DNA of 64,000 nt from Anthostomella pinea (GCA_963556695.1 CAUWAG010000010.1:2294001-2358000); one strand, 5' to 3'. Shown: positions 43,591-56,304, counted from the stretch's first letter. The notes: generated from the sequence alone by a model not told the origin. Numbers and translations: made by a program.

Positions 43591-45356
43591 ATGATTGTCC
43601 GAAGCACAGCGAGGGGATGCCATAGACTACGATCGGCCTTACCTCGCCCAGCGACCCGATATGGCCAGCAGTGCTGCCGTCGATACGCAATGCCCACCAG
43701 CGCATCGCCAGCAGGCAGCGCGGCAACTTCTGCGGGCATGCTGGCGCCATTCGTGAACGATCTGGACAAGATCGCCCCTTCTTTCAAGATCAATGGCTCT
43801 CAGATCCAGATCATCAAGTCCCCTGCCGACTTCTACGAGACCTTGAAGGTTCGTGGCATGCTGTCGTAGCGTCTAAGTGAGGTCCAGGCCGTTGACTTTG
43901 TCAGGCCAGGATACGCAGTGCGAAGAAGCGCATATTCTTGTCAACACTCTACATTGGCAAATCCGAAAAGGAGCTGGTATGGCATGCATTCAGTCAGACA
44001 CCCAACACCTGACGGGCCGCTGACAACACCCAAGATTGCGACCCTCCAAGATGCGCTGCGCGCAAACCCCGAGCTCAAGTTGAGCATCCTCACCGACGCC
44101 CTTCGCGGAACCCGCGAAGCACCAGACCCCTCCTGCGCATCATTACTCGCTCCTCTTGTCACCGAGTTCGGGCCTGATCGCGTCGAGATCCGAATGTACC
44201 ACACCCCAAACCTTACAGGCGTACGAAAGAAGCATATACCCAAGCGCATCAACGAAGGATGGGGCTTGCAACACATGAAGCTGTATGGGATCGACGACGA
44301 GATCATTCTTTCGGGGTATACAGTTCCGGACCCATGTGCGGCAGCAACAAGTGGCTGATACATCGTAGTGCGAATCTCTCGAGCGACTACTTCACCAATC
44401 GCCAGGATCGCTACCATCTGTTTACGTCAAGCGAAATCACGAACTACTTCTGGCGGTTATACCAAGGGGTGACTTCTCTCAGCTTCCTCGTGCATCCGGC
44501 TGAGGATGATGCTTCGGGCTTTAGACTCGAATGGCCATCTGCAAACGCAGCCCCATCTCCCTTGGAGCATCCCACAGACTACATTACGCGGTCGACCGGA
44601 ATAATAAACAATTTAATCTCGGCCAAGACGTCTTTAAATAGCGCCTCGGCACACGGCCACACGTCCAGCCCCCGAGATACAACAGTGTATATGCTTGGAC
44701 AGCTTTCGCAGTTGATGAAACCTGATTCATCGACAGAGCTTCCGGCTATCACACATGTCTTGAAGACTCTAGCTGCGCCTGAATACGCAGGCTCTTCATG
44801 GACCTTCACCGCAGGATACTTCAACCCAGCTCCCTCACTTAAGAATCTACTGATGTCCACAGCTTCGCAAAACAATACGGTGATAACAGCATCCCCACAT
44901 GCTAATGGTTTCTACGGCTCGAAAGGCGTCTCCGGTCTTCTACCCGGTGCCTACACTTACCTGGCTCGACGCTTCCTCCGAGAAATCAACCAGCGCAAGC
45001 ATGAATCGGCCATTGTTCTGAAGGAATGGCGGAAAGGAACCGTTGGTGAACCAGATGGTTGGACGTATCATGCGAAAGGGTTGTGGGTAACCCTGCCTAA
45101 AGAGGAGCACCCCTCGATGAGTATCGTTGGAAGCTCGAACTACACAAAACGCAGCTACAGTCATGACCTCGAGGCGGGCGCATTGATTGTCACCGAGGAC
45201 GCGGATTTGAAGAAGAGGTTAGGAGATGAGCAAAGGTGGCTGCAAGACTATGCCAAACCTGTGACACTGGACGACTTCGCCACAAATGAGAGGAGAGTAG
45301 GGTTGAAGGTCCGCATTGCCATGTGGATTGTGACTCTTGTTGGGGGTGCACTCTAA
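43591..45356 (+). CDS. PGS1: Phosphatidylglycerophosphate synthase, mitochondrial
   Basis: Four exons (43591-43848, 43905-43976, 44035-44315, 44369-45356), in phase, give 532 residues. It makes phosphatidylglycerophosphate from CDP-diacylglycerol and glycerol-3-phosphate, the first committed step toward cardiolipin. The N-terminus is an Arg-rich, acid-free targeting peptide (MIVRSTARGCHRLRSALPRP). The PLD-family HKD motifs are HMKLYGIDDEIILSGANLSS (spanning the third intron) and HAKGLWVTLPKEEHPSMSIV followed by GSSNYTKRSYSHDLE. RIRSAKKRIFLSTLYIGKSE is the typical segment around exon 2. Intact; no lesion seen. Confidence 0.95.
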
Positions 45357-45989
45357 TCCCGCGTCGACACGGGACACGAGTGGACTCGACGTCACATTGG
45401 AGATCTCGACCGATTAACCAAAGCCAGCCAAGCCTGGAGCCTCCGTGGATTTTGTATGGTAGCACGAATCGGTACCCTAGGCGACCCTCGCGATGCGATA
45501 TAGGGCGGCCTTCGCCTGGGCCAAGGAACATGAGCCGATCATCTTTGCCGCATTCATCGACGGAGGGCTTGCCTCCACCCATCATCTCGTCTCAATGATA
45601 CCCATCACCAAATAGTATAAATTTAATACACAACTGGCCACTTGGGTCAGGTACACAAGCTACTAGGCATATTTCCTGCTCTTATGGAGGTTACTCCGCA
45701 CTCAAGCGAAGAGGCAAACCTGGCTTGAGATCGTCCGAGTATCCTATGCCTTTCGGCTCTGACGCCCGAGATCCCCTTTCCATGATGCTATAAATGGTAG
45801 CGAACGGAATGAGATCATCGTCTCGTCGCCGTGATTCGCTTGCAACGACTGGAAATTAGTTAAGCAAGCTTGAATATGCTGAACAATCGACACCCCCAAT
45901 GCTCATAAGTAGGGAATCATCCTCGGTGGCCAGCAAATCGCTATTCTCATGTCAAGTCGACCAGTGAGCATCAACGGTGAACATTCAAG
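45357..45989. other. Intergenic upstream of GH5 gene
   Basis: No gene. TATAAAT at 45789-45795, about 195 bp before the ATG, is a possible TATA element. Confidence 0.45.
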
Positions 45990-47257
45990 ATGAAGTCGAC
46001 TCTATCCCTTCTCGCATGTCTACTCACAGGCGCCTCGGCGACCATCTATTATGCTGGAGTCGCCGAGTCCGGTGGTGAGTTTGGGGTCTACAGCTCAACT
46101 GCTACGCCTGGGTTCGGGCTACCAGGCACCTTCGGCGTGGACTACCAGTTCATCAATCAGGCGGGCGTGGATGTCCACGTGGACCAAAACCACCTGAACC
46201 TCTTCCGCATTGCCTTCCTTCTCGAGCGCATGTGTCCCGTAGCCACGGGCCTCGGCGCGTCCTTCAACGAGACGCACTTCGACCTCTTCAAGGATGCGGT
46301 CGACTACGTGACCGTCACCAAGGGGGCGTATGCGATACTCGACCCTCACAACTACATGCGCTACAATGACCCGTCATCGCAACCGTACAGCGGCAGCGTC
46401 ATCGGCAACACGTCGGACGTCACGGCCGCAACCACCGCCCAGTTCGGCGAGTTCTGGGGCGAGCTCGCGGGCCGCTTCGCCGATAACGAAAAGGTCATCT
46501 TCGGCCTGATGAACGAGCCGCACGACATGCCGTCCAGCCTCGTGCTCGAGAACAACCAGGCCGCCATCGACGCCATCCGCGCCACGGGCGCCGAGAACCT
46601 GATCATCATGCCCGGAAACAGCTGGACGGGAGGCCACGCGTGGACCGAGGGTACAGACCCCAGCAGTGCGGTCATGTACCAGTTCAAGGACCCGGTCAAT
46701 AACACTGCGCTTGATATCCACGAGTATCTCGACGTCGACTTTAGCGGGGGCCACAGCGAATGCGTCAGCGCTCCCGAGACGTACTTGGCTAATCTGACGG
46801 AGTGGCTGAAGGTGAGCTAGCTGCCTGCCCCCTGACCCTGATTCTAGAATCCCGACACAACCATCCACCCACCACAAATGACCCATACTGACTTCTTCCC
46901 CTCCCACCCCCGCGCCAGACCTACCAGCTCAAAGCCTTCATCACCGAGTTCGGCGGCGCCAACAACACGGGCTGCGCCGCCATGCTCACCGACATGGTGG
47001 ACTACATGGCCGACAACGAGGAGTACATCGGCTGGACCGCGTGGGCCGCGGGACCCTTCTGGGGCGCGAGCAGTCCCTGCTGCACCGACTCGCTGCAGCT
47101 CGGCAGCCTGGAGCCGGGGAGCACGGCTGCGGACGGGAGTCCGGGGTTGTACACGACTGTTTGGCTCGAGACGTTGCAGCCGCTTGTGCCGAGCTTGCTG
47201 CAGTGGTCGGGCGGGGCGAGCGTGGCGGGTGGTGAGCTGGTTGCTTTCTCTGGTTAG
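45990..47257 (+). CDS. Secreted GH5 endo-beta-1,4-glucanase
   Basis: Exons 45990-46811 and 46919-47257 around a 107-nt intron (GTGAGC..CGCCAG) give 386 residues. Signal peptide about 1-17 (MKSTLSLLACLLTGASA). GH5 (subfamily 5-like) barrel motifs: HLNLFRIAFLLERM, AYAILDPHNYMRY, acid/base Glu176 in FGLMNEPHDM, HEYLDVDFSG, nucleophile Glu284 in AFITEFGG, and the terminal GWTAWAAGPFWG. No cellulose-binding module is present. It would cleave internal beta-1,4-glucan bonds outside the cell. The intron lies just before the nucleophile strand. Confidence 0.95.
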
Positions 47258-48081
47258 AAGTTGGAGGTTGGTGTGAGATTATGTATGGGCTTAAAGCCTC
47301 CTGTCTTGAGTGCGTTGTAGAGGTTGCGCAAGGTGAGGTCCGCAACTTTCATGAAGCCTTTTCTGCAAGTCACTAATGACGTGTTATGAGTAATGCATCC
47401 TTTGAACTACTATAGTTTCGCCCACCTAACGAAAGTCCCTATGAAGGTCAAGTCTTGCCCATCATGGTATCAGATGGACCAGATGAAGTTCATCTATAAG
47501 CTACTCGACATAACACCCCGTGAGTAACCGGCCGTGTACGCGCTGGTGGAACAGGCAGCCCGTATCCTATTTCATGGATAAAGTGCGTGAGTCCGTGTCC
47601 AAATCACCGAGTCTGCTTGGAGGCGTCCAAAGCTTGAAGCCGGGTCGTAAATATATCCACCGGAGCGTTGGAATAATGTCGCCAGATGCCACCTGTTGGC
47701 AAACCGTCTGGGAACAGGGTCTCTGGCAAGGAGGAGAACTATCATTGTTATCACTTGCTGAACATGTTGTATGGGCCTGTTGTATAGCGACCTCGCTATC
47801 TTCTGGTCAACTGGAGGGATACGAGATCTCCCATATCGATCCTAGCCTATCGCCATACTATCTCCTACAATGTCCCATTGTGTCGGGGTCAAACATGAGG
47901 CGGGAATATGATCGCACCCCTTCTCCGCAAACACAGTACATATAACATCCAGACCCAAGAATTGAAGGTTGCACCATTCTCCTTATTCCTAGTCACTTTC
48001 GACTTCCTTGCCACATCCACCCCTTTGGTCATCACCGTATGACCCCATCCCCCCCGGTCAGTCGAGCAGAGCTCTGGGGCA
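47258..48081. other. Intergenic, nothing recognised
   Basis: A 141-codon frame (47520-47945, plus) has no recognisable content. Confidence 0.5.
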
Positions 48082-48581
48082 CTAAGATCCATCCGAAGAT
48101 CCAGCCGCCGGTGGGCTGATAAACAAGACGTTAGCTGAAATCACAGTCCGTGGCGGAGCCTAAGGGAGGGACAACTCACTCCAACAGGCAGTAATCATCG
48201 TACTCAGGCTTGCGGTCGTCGCGGTTGCATCCGTTTTCGCAGTACCTATTATATTCGAGGAGGTTTTCTCGCCCCCAGCCGATGAGTCTGCAGCGGAACA
48301 GGTATTTGCTCGTATCTCCCCCGCCGTAGCCCGCATTATGCGCGTTATCTTCGACGCTGACTGCAAGAAAGGAGGTGACACACGATTAGACACAGAGGAG
48401 AGGTTGACGCTGGTGGCCGAGGAGTTGGGGAGGGGGGTTGGACTCTGAGGTTCCCCAGATCTTTCTAGTACGTACTCTGGCTCTTGATGGCGTCCCCGCA
48501 GTAATACTGCTCATGGTTGCAATCTGCGCCCATGGCGGCACCGTTAAGAGCGAGGGGGAGGTAGAAGTAGATGACCTTCAT
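48082..48581 (-). CDS. Small secreted cysteine-rich protein (effector-like)
   Basis: Three exons (48476-48581, 48180-48360, 48082-48115) with two introns of 115 and 64 nt (GTACGT..TTGCAG; GTGAGT..GCTAAC..ATCAG), in phase, give 106 residues. The start MKVIYFYLPLALNGAAMGA looks like a secretion signal with cleavage near 19/20. The mature part of about 87 residues has six cysteines (21, 28, 59, 76, 80, 93), many Tyr, Asp and Asn, and no known domain. If the last intron were retained, a stop follows at Leu95-Glu, changing only the tail. An even number of cysteines, small size and an own promoter fit secreted effector or defence-type proteins, but nothing here shows function. Confidence 0.72.
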
Positions 48582-51355
48582 CGTTCCTGGCTTGATGCGT
48601 TTGCTGAATGGAGTGTTTCGGAGTTGTGCTGTCTACGGCGGAAGAGATGGGGCGTGAGGAAGTTGATGCACTGGATAGCTAATTCGTAAGCCATGCTACT
48701 TATACTTGAGTGGAGTTCTCTCGTGTGTGCATTGTCTTGCCCATCTGAGTCCGTGCTGTGTGTTCTGCACAGACATTAGCTTGGCAGTGTGATCATAGGA
48801 AATGAACAGAAGACAGTCATGTTACTACCCGTGTGACGTTGAGTCTGGAGGAGGCTCGCCACGGTAGAGATGGATGAACCAAAAGAGTGAAGCCACATTG
48901 GCGCTATTAGGATTCGAACCTAACACCACTGATATGATCATCTTCAACTGCGTCTTTGCACTGGTCGACACCAACGGGTAGGGTATGTTCAGATATTACG
49001 TAGTGGATAGAACCGTTATCCCAAGCGAAGTGAAACTTAATTTCAACGGTGTCGTAGCTGCGGGATAACGTTACCTTGACTCAAACAGGCCCATGATAAT
49101 TAGACACGACGTCGTGTAATGGTTCAACCTCTATGACAAAGGTATCGGCAGCAGGTGTCCAAGCTATAGGCCTGACGTAGCAGACAAAAAAGTACAAAGT
49201 ATGCCAGGTCAAGCAGCTCGTAGTAGCTTTTGTTTGCGGCTCGGCTGAAGAAGAGCGCACACGGCGAGGCAGCATTGTGCTACGTGACTCAGCAGGGGTA
49301 AGCGATGCGGCCGAGATATTCCTCTCTCACGATGCTGGAGTTTCGATCAGTTTAGAGACTACCAGGGCCAACGACTGAAGAAGCGCGTATCATTTCTGGA
49401 TGCCCTTCAGAAACCAGATTCTCAGTCATGGAGTTGTTATTAAAGGAGCATTGGCTAGACTGCCTCGTTCGGCCACAGTATCAAGACAAGTGGTTGAGGT
49501 AATGTGGCAAAACAGCTGCATGCCTTGCCAATGGCCTAGCATGCTATATATACTCCGCGCGACAGGTAACCTAGAGACTCTGCCTATTGGGTACGACTCA
49601 GGCTTGACCACTGTTAGCTGGCCAAACGCTGAAGGTGTCGAAAAGAACCGCGTATCATGAACTTGACCTGGTTGACTTGTAGATTTGGACAGAAGCTTGC
49701 TACATGTATTGGCTTTCTCAGGTGACAACCTCGCAGAGACTTGCTTGGCCATCTCGAGTAGTCATAAGTGCAGGGGATACAGAAGTCAAACAAGTACACT
49801 ACTCGTGTGATCCCGACCTAGTGAAAACCAGCCCATATCTTCCCAGAGGTGCTGTAACTCCAGCATCTACGTAGCTGACATCGACGGCGTACTTTTGCCA
49901 CAGCCACGTATAAACTGACGTCCTAGGTGGGAACAGCGGACGAAGATCCGACGATAACAACACAGGTTCGCAGCATCTCACCCTACCCCATCCCTCGTCG
50001 AGTTGTAAAGGTACATTTAACGATGTTTGAGCTTGGGTTTGCGCGGGCAGTGGTGACCCAAGAATGTGTTCCTACTCGACATGAGCTGGAGAGATGAGAT
50101 GCCTGCTTGTTGAACGGAGCATCAGTCACAGGCTTCGCTACTACTCATATGTGACGAAGGGTGTTGCTTGATCATAAACATCATAGCTACTGGCAATGCT
50201 GACCACCTCGGCTACTCGAAGCTCGTCCCTGTAACCCCGAAGGAATAGGAGGAGCTGGTATACCCGATGCAGTTGGTGAAAGTTGATCAAGGCTTGATAT
50301 GAGATCTGGACCGACCACACCATACCAATCCGGAAGGTGCTCTGAGTTGTTGTTATTGCTCTTACTTACCTAAGATCTTTATGGCAGCGGATAGCAGTGA
50401 TTCCGTTCGATAGCAAGCAGGATGGTCCAATGGCGGGCGTGGCTAGCGTGATGGGTGCGGCACGTGCGTCCCGGATAGTCGCACATCCGTTGGCCCCATT
50501 CGAACCGGCTCGTCGGGGCTGCGGGGTGAGGTAAGCTCCATGTGGACCTCGTCCTCTTCCTTGCCATCAATGATCAGACTCCGTTCCCATCAGAAACAAC
50601 AAAACGGCCACATCCCGGCCACATGCAATCTACAATGCCACCAAGACCGCCAACAGCTCACCAGGACACCCGGGAAGAGAGTGTTCCGTTTCGGTTTGCG
50701 AGCGTGCCATTGGTCTTGGCTCCCGGACGATGGCTGATCGCGTGATCTGAAACATTCAATCCGACTGGGATCCTTGACATTCCCTTTGGCCCAAAAGGCC
50801 AACGGCTCCGATGCTAGGTGCAAACCATTCTCGGTAGCACCTGCCCTGGATGATGAATGTGGTCTTCTTCGAATGGACAGGATCGCGTTCGAGAACTGTT
50901 CTCTGGCGGGACTTTCGCTGTCTACCCCTATGTCATGGCATTCATCCCGTCTGGGCGGCTTTCTAATGGCCCGGCTGCCGGTTTCAAGGTACAGTACAGA
51001 AAGGCCAAGGGCAATCTTGAAAGAAGTCCCGACCAGCAAAAGGCCAAAAGGCCTGAGCTATCACAATGGAATGCGAGTCGATCCTAGGTACCTTGCCGAT
51101 TAGTTCCGGGCCGACCTGCAGATGCCGTACCTGCCCACCTGCAGTTTGTTTCCGCGACTAGCTTCACGGTTACCAAACATCCGGGTTGCCCATCAAGTAG
51201 ACTGGGTCAGGTGTCACTTATGGTTCTCCTTTATATTCCGACCGACATGCTCGATACGGCTGAGTCTTGCTGTTCCGTTTCGTGAGAAGTCAACCATGCC
51301 AACAGCCCCAACCTCGTCTGCATTCCAATCGAGACCGGCGCACAACTCTTCTCCA
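48582..51355. other. Long intergenic stretch
   Basis: 2.8 kb without a supported gene. It holds a tRNA-like fragment at 48899-48975. Several frames of 60-150 codons on both strands between 49.4 and 51.1 kb overlap each other and have no domain. Confidence 0.5.
48899..48975 (-). other. tRNA 3'-half-like fragment
   Basis: On the minus strand, TTAGGTTCGAATCCTAA forms a perfect T arm containing the pol III B box GGTTCGAATCC, followed by TAGCGCC like an acceptor 3' strand. No matching GGCGCTA 5' acceptor strand or good D arm lies at the right distance, so it is a fragment or a tRNA-derived repeat rather than a working tRNA. Confidence 0.4.
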
Positions 51356-52347
51356 ATGTCGAAACTATACAGGTCGACAATGCTCCAGATTGCCATCCTG
51401 GCTATCTGTGTGCTAGCATCAGCACGACTCATCAACACACAGAAGCGAGATGCGTGCGTCTCGGAAAGCAGTCCGAATCCCGCCGCGCAACAATACCCGG
51501 AACTCATAAGCGGGAATCTCAACGGCACGACACTCATTGTGCCGATTACCATCGAGAGAGCTCGGGAACTGATTCCGGAGGAATGGGGTATCGCTGAGAA
51601 TGCATACCGCTCGCTTCTTCCCTCGTTCCCCGCTGGCATGTATCCGATGATGGCGCAGATCGTGCATGATCACGACATCCAGCTCCCGGCTTACAACGTG
51701 TCTCTGCAAGACTTCTCGGTAAGATTCCCGTACCAAAGAAGCGACGATACATATTAACCACCTTGCGTCTGTAGCGCGCGTCGTTTGAATTCCCATTCAT
51801 AGACATATTCCACGACGGGCAAAGCTCGTTCCGCTGGGCAGGATCTATGATGATCTCAGCCGAGAATCCGATGGCTATTGGAGGCACCCAAAGCTACGGC
51901 ATCAAAACCTATCCCGCCGTCTTCGATCCACGCTGCGATGCCTACAAAGCATTGCCCAACGGACGGACGTCCATCTCCAGCAAGAGCAGTGGCAACAACA
52001 CGTCCAAGTACATGTCGCTCGAGACGGGCGCGTCGTGGGACAACATCCCGTACTCCCTAGACTTCTTCAAGAACATCACGAACCAGCCCACCTTCGCCGA
52101 CACCCCGATCTGCGACTACTACCAGCGGCTGTTCAACACCACGCTCACGTCAGGTGCGAATGCGCCGGTTCCGATCGTGGGCACGGTCGAGGCGAACATG
52201 GACCCGTTTCCGTGCGCGCAGAGCTGGCAGGGTGTGTATGGGTGGAGGGTCGCTACTACCTTTCTGGAACCGCCTCTGCCGCAGCCGTGCAGAAGTATGG
52301 GCTCGGTGACAGAACTCACATCGCGATCTAGCGGAATAAAAAGTTGA
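51356..52347 (+). CDS. Secreted acetoacetate-decarboxylase-like fungal protein
   Basis: Exons 51356-51718 and 51775-52347 around a 56-nt intron (GTAAGA..CTGTAG) give 311 residues. An N-terminal hydrophobic segment (MLQIAILAICVLASA) predicts secretion. The body, TLIVPITIERARELIPEEWG, SFPAGMYPMMAQIVHDHDIQ, ASFEFPFIDI, SLDFFKNITNQPTFADT and GANAPVPIVGTVEANM, fits an uncharacterised fungal family I associate with the acetoacetate decarboxylase fold. No catalytic Lys can be assigned. The last 40 or so residues after GVYGWRV are poor in family features, and a neighbouring frame is equally open there, so a C-terminal frameshift is possible. The start could be 51356 or 51380. Confidence 0.7.
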
Positions 52348-52571
52348 TACCCCAGTGCTCGATCATGCTAGTGACCGAGTCAGATGTCCAAGCAATCGCA
52401 ACTCAAGGATTACTGCCCAAACCGCCCAATTGATGCTGCGTCGTCTGCAAGCCACTCACGTTATGCACAGGTGAAAATTGCTTCACGGCACAATGTCTCG
52501 TTCATGGCAACAAACCACGACCACGGCACGGCTTTGGGCTACGGAAACTTGAAAAACGCGTCGAATCAACC
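52348..52571. other. Short intergenic between convergent genes
   Basis: Nothing recognised. Confidence 0.5.
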
Positions 52572-53895
52572 TTAGTAAAGCATTGAAGTATCCAAATTTC
52601 CATCACAACTCTCCGGCGCAGTAACCGGATTACACCGAGCAGGCTGCTGATAACTCTCGTTGAACCTCACCACGTAATCCACACCCCATCTCGCGGACAT
52701 CCCATAGACGGGAAAATCCGTCGAGACGATATGCGCGCCACTAGCAAACGCCGCCTCGCGGCGGCTCCAAGTGTCATTGCTCGTAACGGTCGAGATCGGC
52801 TCGTCGGACCGCGTCCGCACCCAGTACCCCTTGGAAACGGCATCCTGGATCGCAGGGAGGCACTCGCCCGTCGGCGTGTTCATCTTGCGGAACGCGCAGT
52901 CGGGCTGTCCGGGGTTGCTCTGGGGAAACACGACTCGGCCCTCGGCGTTGGGACGCCCGGACTGCCAGGTTGACGCGTTGCGCGCTTCTCCCAGAACGCC
53001 GGTGTCCGCGTTGTCCATGAGGAACATGAATCGTCCACGAGCTGAGTCGAGGTCCGGCCATCCGCGGGTGAGGACGCTTTGCTCCAGCGTGAGATTGCCG
53101 CAGCGCACGTCGTCGGTCGTGACGAGCTCCTCTGGCGAGAACACGGAGCGGAATTCCTCGTCTAGGCTATCGAGAAGACCGGTGTTGTTCCACCATTCCG
53201 CCTTGGCTCCACCGAGCTCCGAGAGATCTCCCGTGGGCTGCTTGTACTCGATCATCACGGGGATCGGGACATGGTCGGGGTGGGCTTTGCTCCAGTTGCG
53301 CAACTGGGTCAGGCACGACACCAAGGTGTAGCAGCTCGCCCCGACATCGGCATCGGGCACATGCAGCACCTTGGTCCCCGACTTGTTCATGCCCGGGTCG
53401 TCGGGCATGTCCAGATGAGCCATGCGACGGATCAGGGGCAAACCAAACTTGGCGCCGTCCGGGTCAGCCCATATGTCGATCTTGAAGTTGCGCAGCCCCT
53501 GGTACTCTGCCTGGTGGGCTAGGTCGGCGTGCGAGTAGTAGTAGTCTTGCGGGTTGCTGAGCAGAAGGGCGTGGTAGGGCGCTTCTGCCAGGCTTACTTC
53601 GCGGTGGTAGCTGTTGTGGGTGCCTATGACCTGCATCTGGTTCATGCGTAGCTCTGACGCAGTCCAGGTAAATCCGTTGCCCGTGGTACTGCTGGCGAGG
53701 GTGCATCCTTGGGCAAAAGTGACTGAAGACTGGTGTTACTACTGCATCGTGTCGTGGGATGGAACGGTATATTACATACATACCAAGGTGCCGATAGCTG
53801 CAGTTGCTCTGTGCCTTGATAGGATAGCCTAGTGTACATCAGCCATGAGACTGGCTATCTTTCAAATCATTGGCAAGGGGGGCGGTTATCTCACC
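52572..53895 (-). CDS. PLC-like phosphodiesterase, 5' end unresolved
   Basis: Exon 52572-53722, exon 53784-53828 (45 nt) and an upstream exon ending at 53895 join in phase. The last reads QGCTLASSTTGNGFTWTASE, then MNQMQVIGTHNSYH (catalytic His in GTHNSYH), NFKIDIWADPDG, VPIPVMIEYKQ, RGRFMFLMDNAD and ends SMLY. This is the calcium-dependent PI-PLC-X-like phosphodiesterase family of secreted fungal and bacterial proteins. The upstream exon reads SLQFRNEN back to about 53960 but has no Met before a stop, so at least one more 5' exon with the signal peptide is expected, and I could not place it. Four DHS cysteines suggest secretion. Confidence 0.82.
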
Positions 53896-53899
53896 ATTC

Positions 53900-54451
53900 T
53901 CGTTTCGGAACTGTAGCGACTCTGCGGATTTAAAGAGTGACCCGCGGGTCGAAGCCTGTTGTGACAGCCACTTATGTCTTAGTCAGATCAGGAATAGGGG
54001 TAAGAAGACTACAGAAGGAAGTGAAGAAGAAAGTGCATGTGCTGCAACACAGGGAAGGTATATTTTCTCCAACCATCACCGCGACCTCGAGCCGCACGTG
54101 TTGGATCTCCTTGAGGTCAGTGGCCTGTAGCATGAAGGGCTGGGTATAGATACCCCGCATAGCCTCGCCATACCAGTGCGCCGAGTTATACTGCATCCCA
54201 AAAAGGCCCCCCTATCCCGACTGCGGGGATGAGCTTACGACAGCATGGCATTCCTCCTACACCACCATTGCTCTGGTCGCACTGCATGTCAGCGCAGATG
54301 CGAGTACTCGAGCACAGGATTGTAACGTAGAAGCTCAGAAGAAACTATAATGTGAGTATTATCTATGAAATCCCGAAAAGTACATAGTACGTATGTCCTC
54401 CCCAGGTCATTACACATTAACTATTACAGAGGTCGGCTCCTAACCCACCAT
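53900..54451. other. 5' region of PLC-like gene, nothing else recognised
   Basis: Probably contains the missing first exon of the minus-strand gene ending near 53895, and the 3' flank of the dehydratase gene. Confidence 0.45.
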
Positions 54452-56304
54452 CTAGTGGTTATCCCGCGGCGCGTCGTGCTTCTGCGCAAGCCGTTGATAC
54501 TCCACCGCCCGCTCAAACACAGCGCCCTCGCTCAACCCGCCGACCTCGCGCCTGTAGATATCCTGCCACGGCGTCATGCTCGGCGGCCCATGGTATCCGC
54601 CCCTCTCATCCAATTCCTTCCTGCGCTCAGCGAGCTCCTCGGCTCCGATCAGAATGTCGACTCGGCGCATGTCGAGATCGACGCGCACCTTGTCGCCGTC
54701 GCGCAGCAGCGCCAGATTTCCCCCGTTGGCCGCCTCGGGCGTCGCGTTAAGGATGGATGGCGAGCCCGAGGTGCCCGACTGCCGGCCGTCGCCAATGCAG
54801 GGGAGGTCACGTATGCCCTGTTTCAAGAGCCGGCCAGGCGCATGCATATTGACCACCTCTGCGGCGCCGGGTAGCCAAGCGGACCGACGCCGCGCATGAC
54901 GAGGACAGTGCGATCGTTAATCGGGGCCGACTCGAGGCGCGTCTTGTAGTCCTCCGGGCCGTCAAACACCACGACAGGACACTCGAAGGCATTCGGGTCG
55001 TTGGGGTCCGAGAGGAACGTCTCGTGGAACCCGGGAGTGATGACCGAGGTCTTCATGATGGCCGAGTCGAACAGGTTGCCTGTCAGGTGCATGAAGCCCG
55101 CGTTCTCCATCAGGGGCTCGGCGAACTTGCGGATCGTTTGGCGGTCCCAGGTCTGCTTGCCGGTCGCGTTCTCGCCGATCGTCTTGCCGTTGACGGTCAT
55201 TGCGTCGGGGTTGGGAAGCTTGTCGGCCTCAAGGAGCTCGGCGATCAGGGCGGGCAGGCCACCAGCGCGGTGGTAGTCCTCGCCTAGCATCTCACCTGCG
55301 GGCTGCATGTTCAGGAGCAGTGGAACGGAGAAACCGATGTTGTCCCAGTCGTTGAGGTCGAGCGGCACGCCGGCGTGCCGGGCCATGGCGTTCAGGTGGA
55401 TGGGGGCGTTGGTGCTGCCGCCGATGGCCATGTTGACGACGATTGCGTTCTCGAAGGCCTCGCGCGTCATGATGTCGCAGGGCTTGACGTCCTCGTGGAC
55501 CATCTCCACGATCTTCAGTCCGGTCTTGTACGCCGCCTGCGACCGCTCTCGGTATACGGCGGGGATGGCGGACGTTCCGGGGAGCATCATGCCGAGGGCT
55601 TCGGCGAGCGCGTTCATCGTCGACGCGGTGCCCATCGTGTTGCAGTGACCCGGCGACGGCGTGCCGTCGGCGACCATGTCGACGACCTGGTCTTCGTCGA
55701 TGGTGCCGGCGGCGTGCAGCTCGCGGGCTTTCCAGATGACGGATCCGGAGCCGACCCTTTCGCCCTGAGCCCATCCGTTTAGCATGGGGCCGACGTTGAG
55801 GCATATGGCGGGGATGTTGACGGTGGCGGCTGCCATCAGACAGGCTGGCGTCGTCTTGTCGCAGCCGGTCAACAGCACGACGCCGTCGAAGGGGTACGAG
55901 TGCAGGACTTCTATCAGAGCTAAGTAGGGGAGGTTTCGGTCGAGGGCAGCGGTCGGTCGGCGCGTGCTCTCCTGGATGGGATGTGTAGGGAACTCGAGAA
56001 CGATGCCTCCACTGGATCGAATCCCTTCTCGCACACGTTTGGCGAGCTCGAGGTGATGTCGGTTGCATGGTGTGAGGTCCGATCCGCTCTGAGCGATTCC
56101 GATGATGGGCTTGCCCGAGAGCAGCTCTTCTTTGGTGAGGCCGTAGTTGAGGTAGCGCTCGACGTACAGAGCTCTCATACCGAGGTGCTCTGATCTGTCG
56201 AACCAGTTGGCGGATCGGAACCTGCGTGGTCGTTCTGCACCATGACCGGTCTCGGTGTCGTCGAGGTTCTGCTTCGCGAGCTTGTCCTCTAGGTCTTTGA
56301 CCAT
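54452..56304 (-). pseudogene. IlvD/Edd-family sugar-acid dehydratase, single frameshift
   Basis: An iron-sulphur dehydratase of the pentonate/dihydroxyacid type. Cluster cysteines are in [18 protein letters not shown] and [30 protein letters not shown] and [18 protein letters not shown] are typical of L-arabonate/D-xylonate-type members. The first 493 codons end in a wrong tail after GPLGYP. The true continuation ([20 protein letters not shown] and [20 protein letters not shown]) is in the next frame, one base away near 54869 (CCGGCGCCG; one G fewer than needed). The total length is then 617 codons, as expected. A single-base loss in a GC-rich run could be natural or an assembly error. Start at MVKDLEDK; a short 5' exon with CTAAC-like intron is possible upstream. 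Confidence 0.85.

Noticed and set aside
55292..56068. 258-codon minus-strand frame
   Set aside because: Arg/His-rich shadow of the dehydratase gene in another frame.
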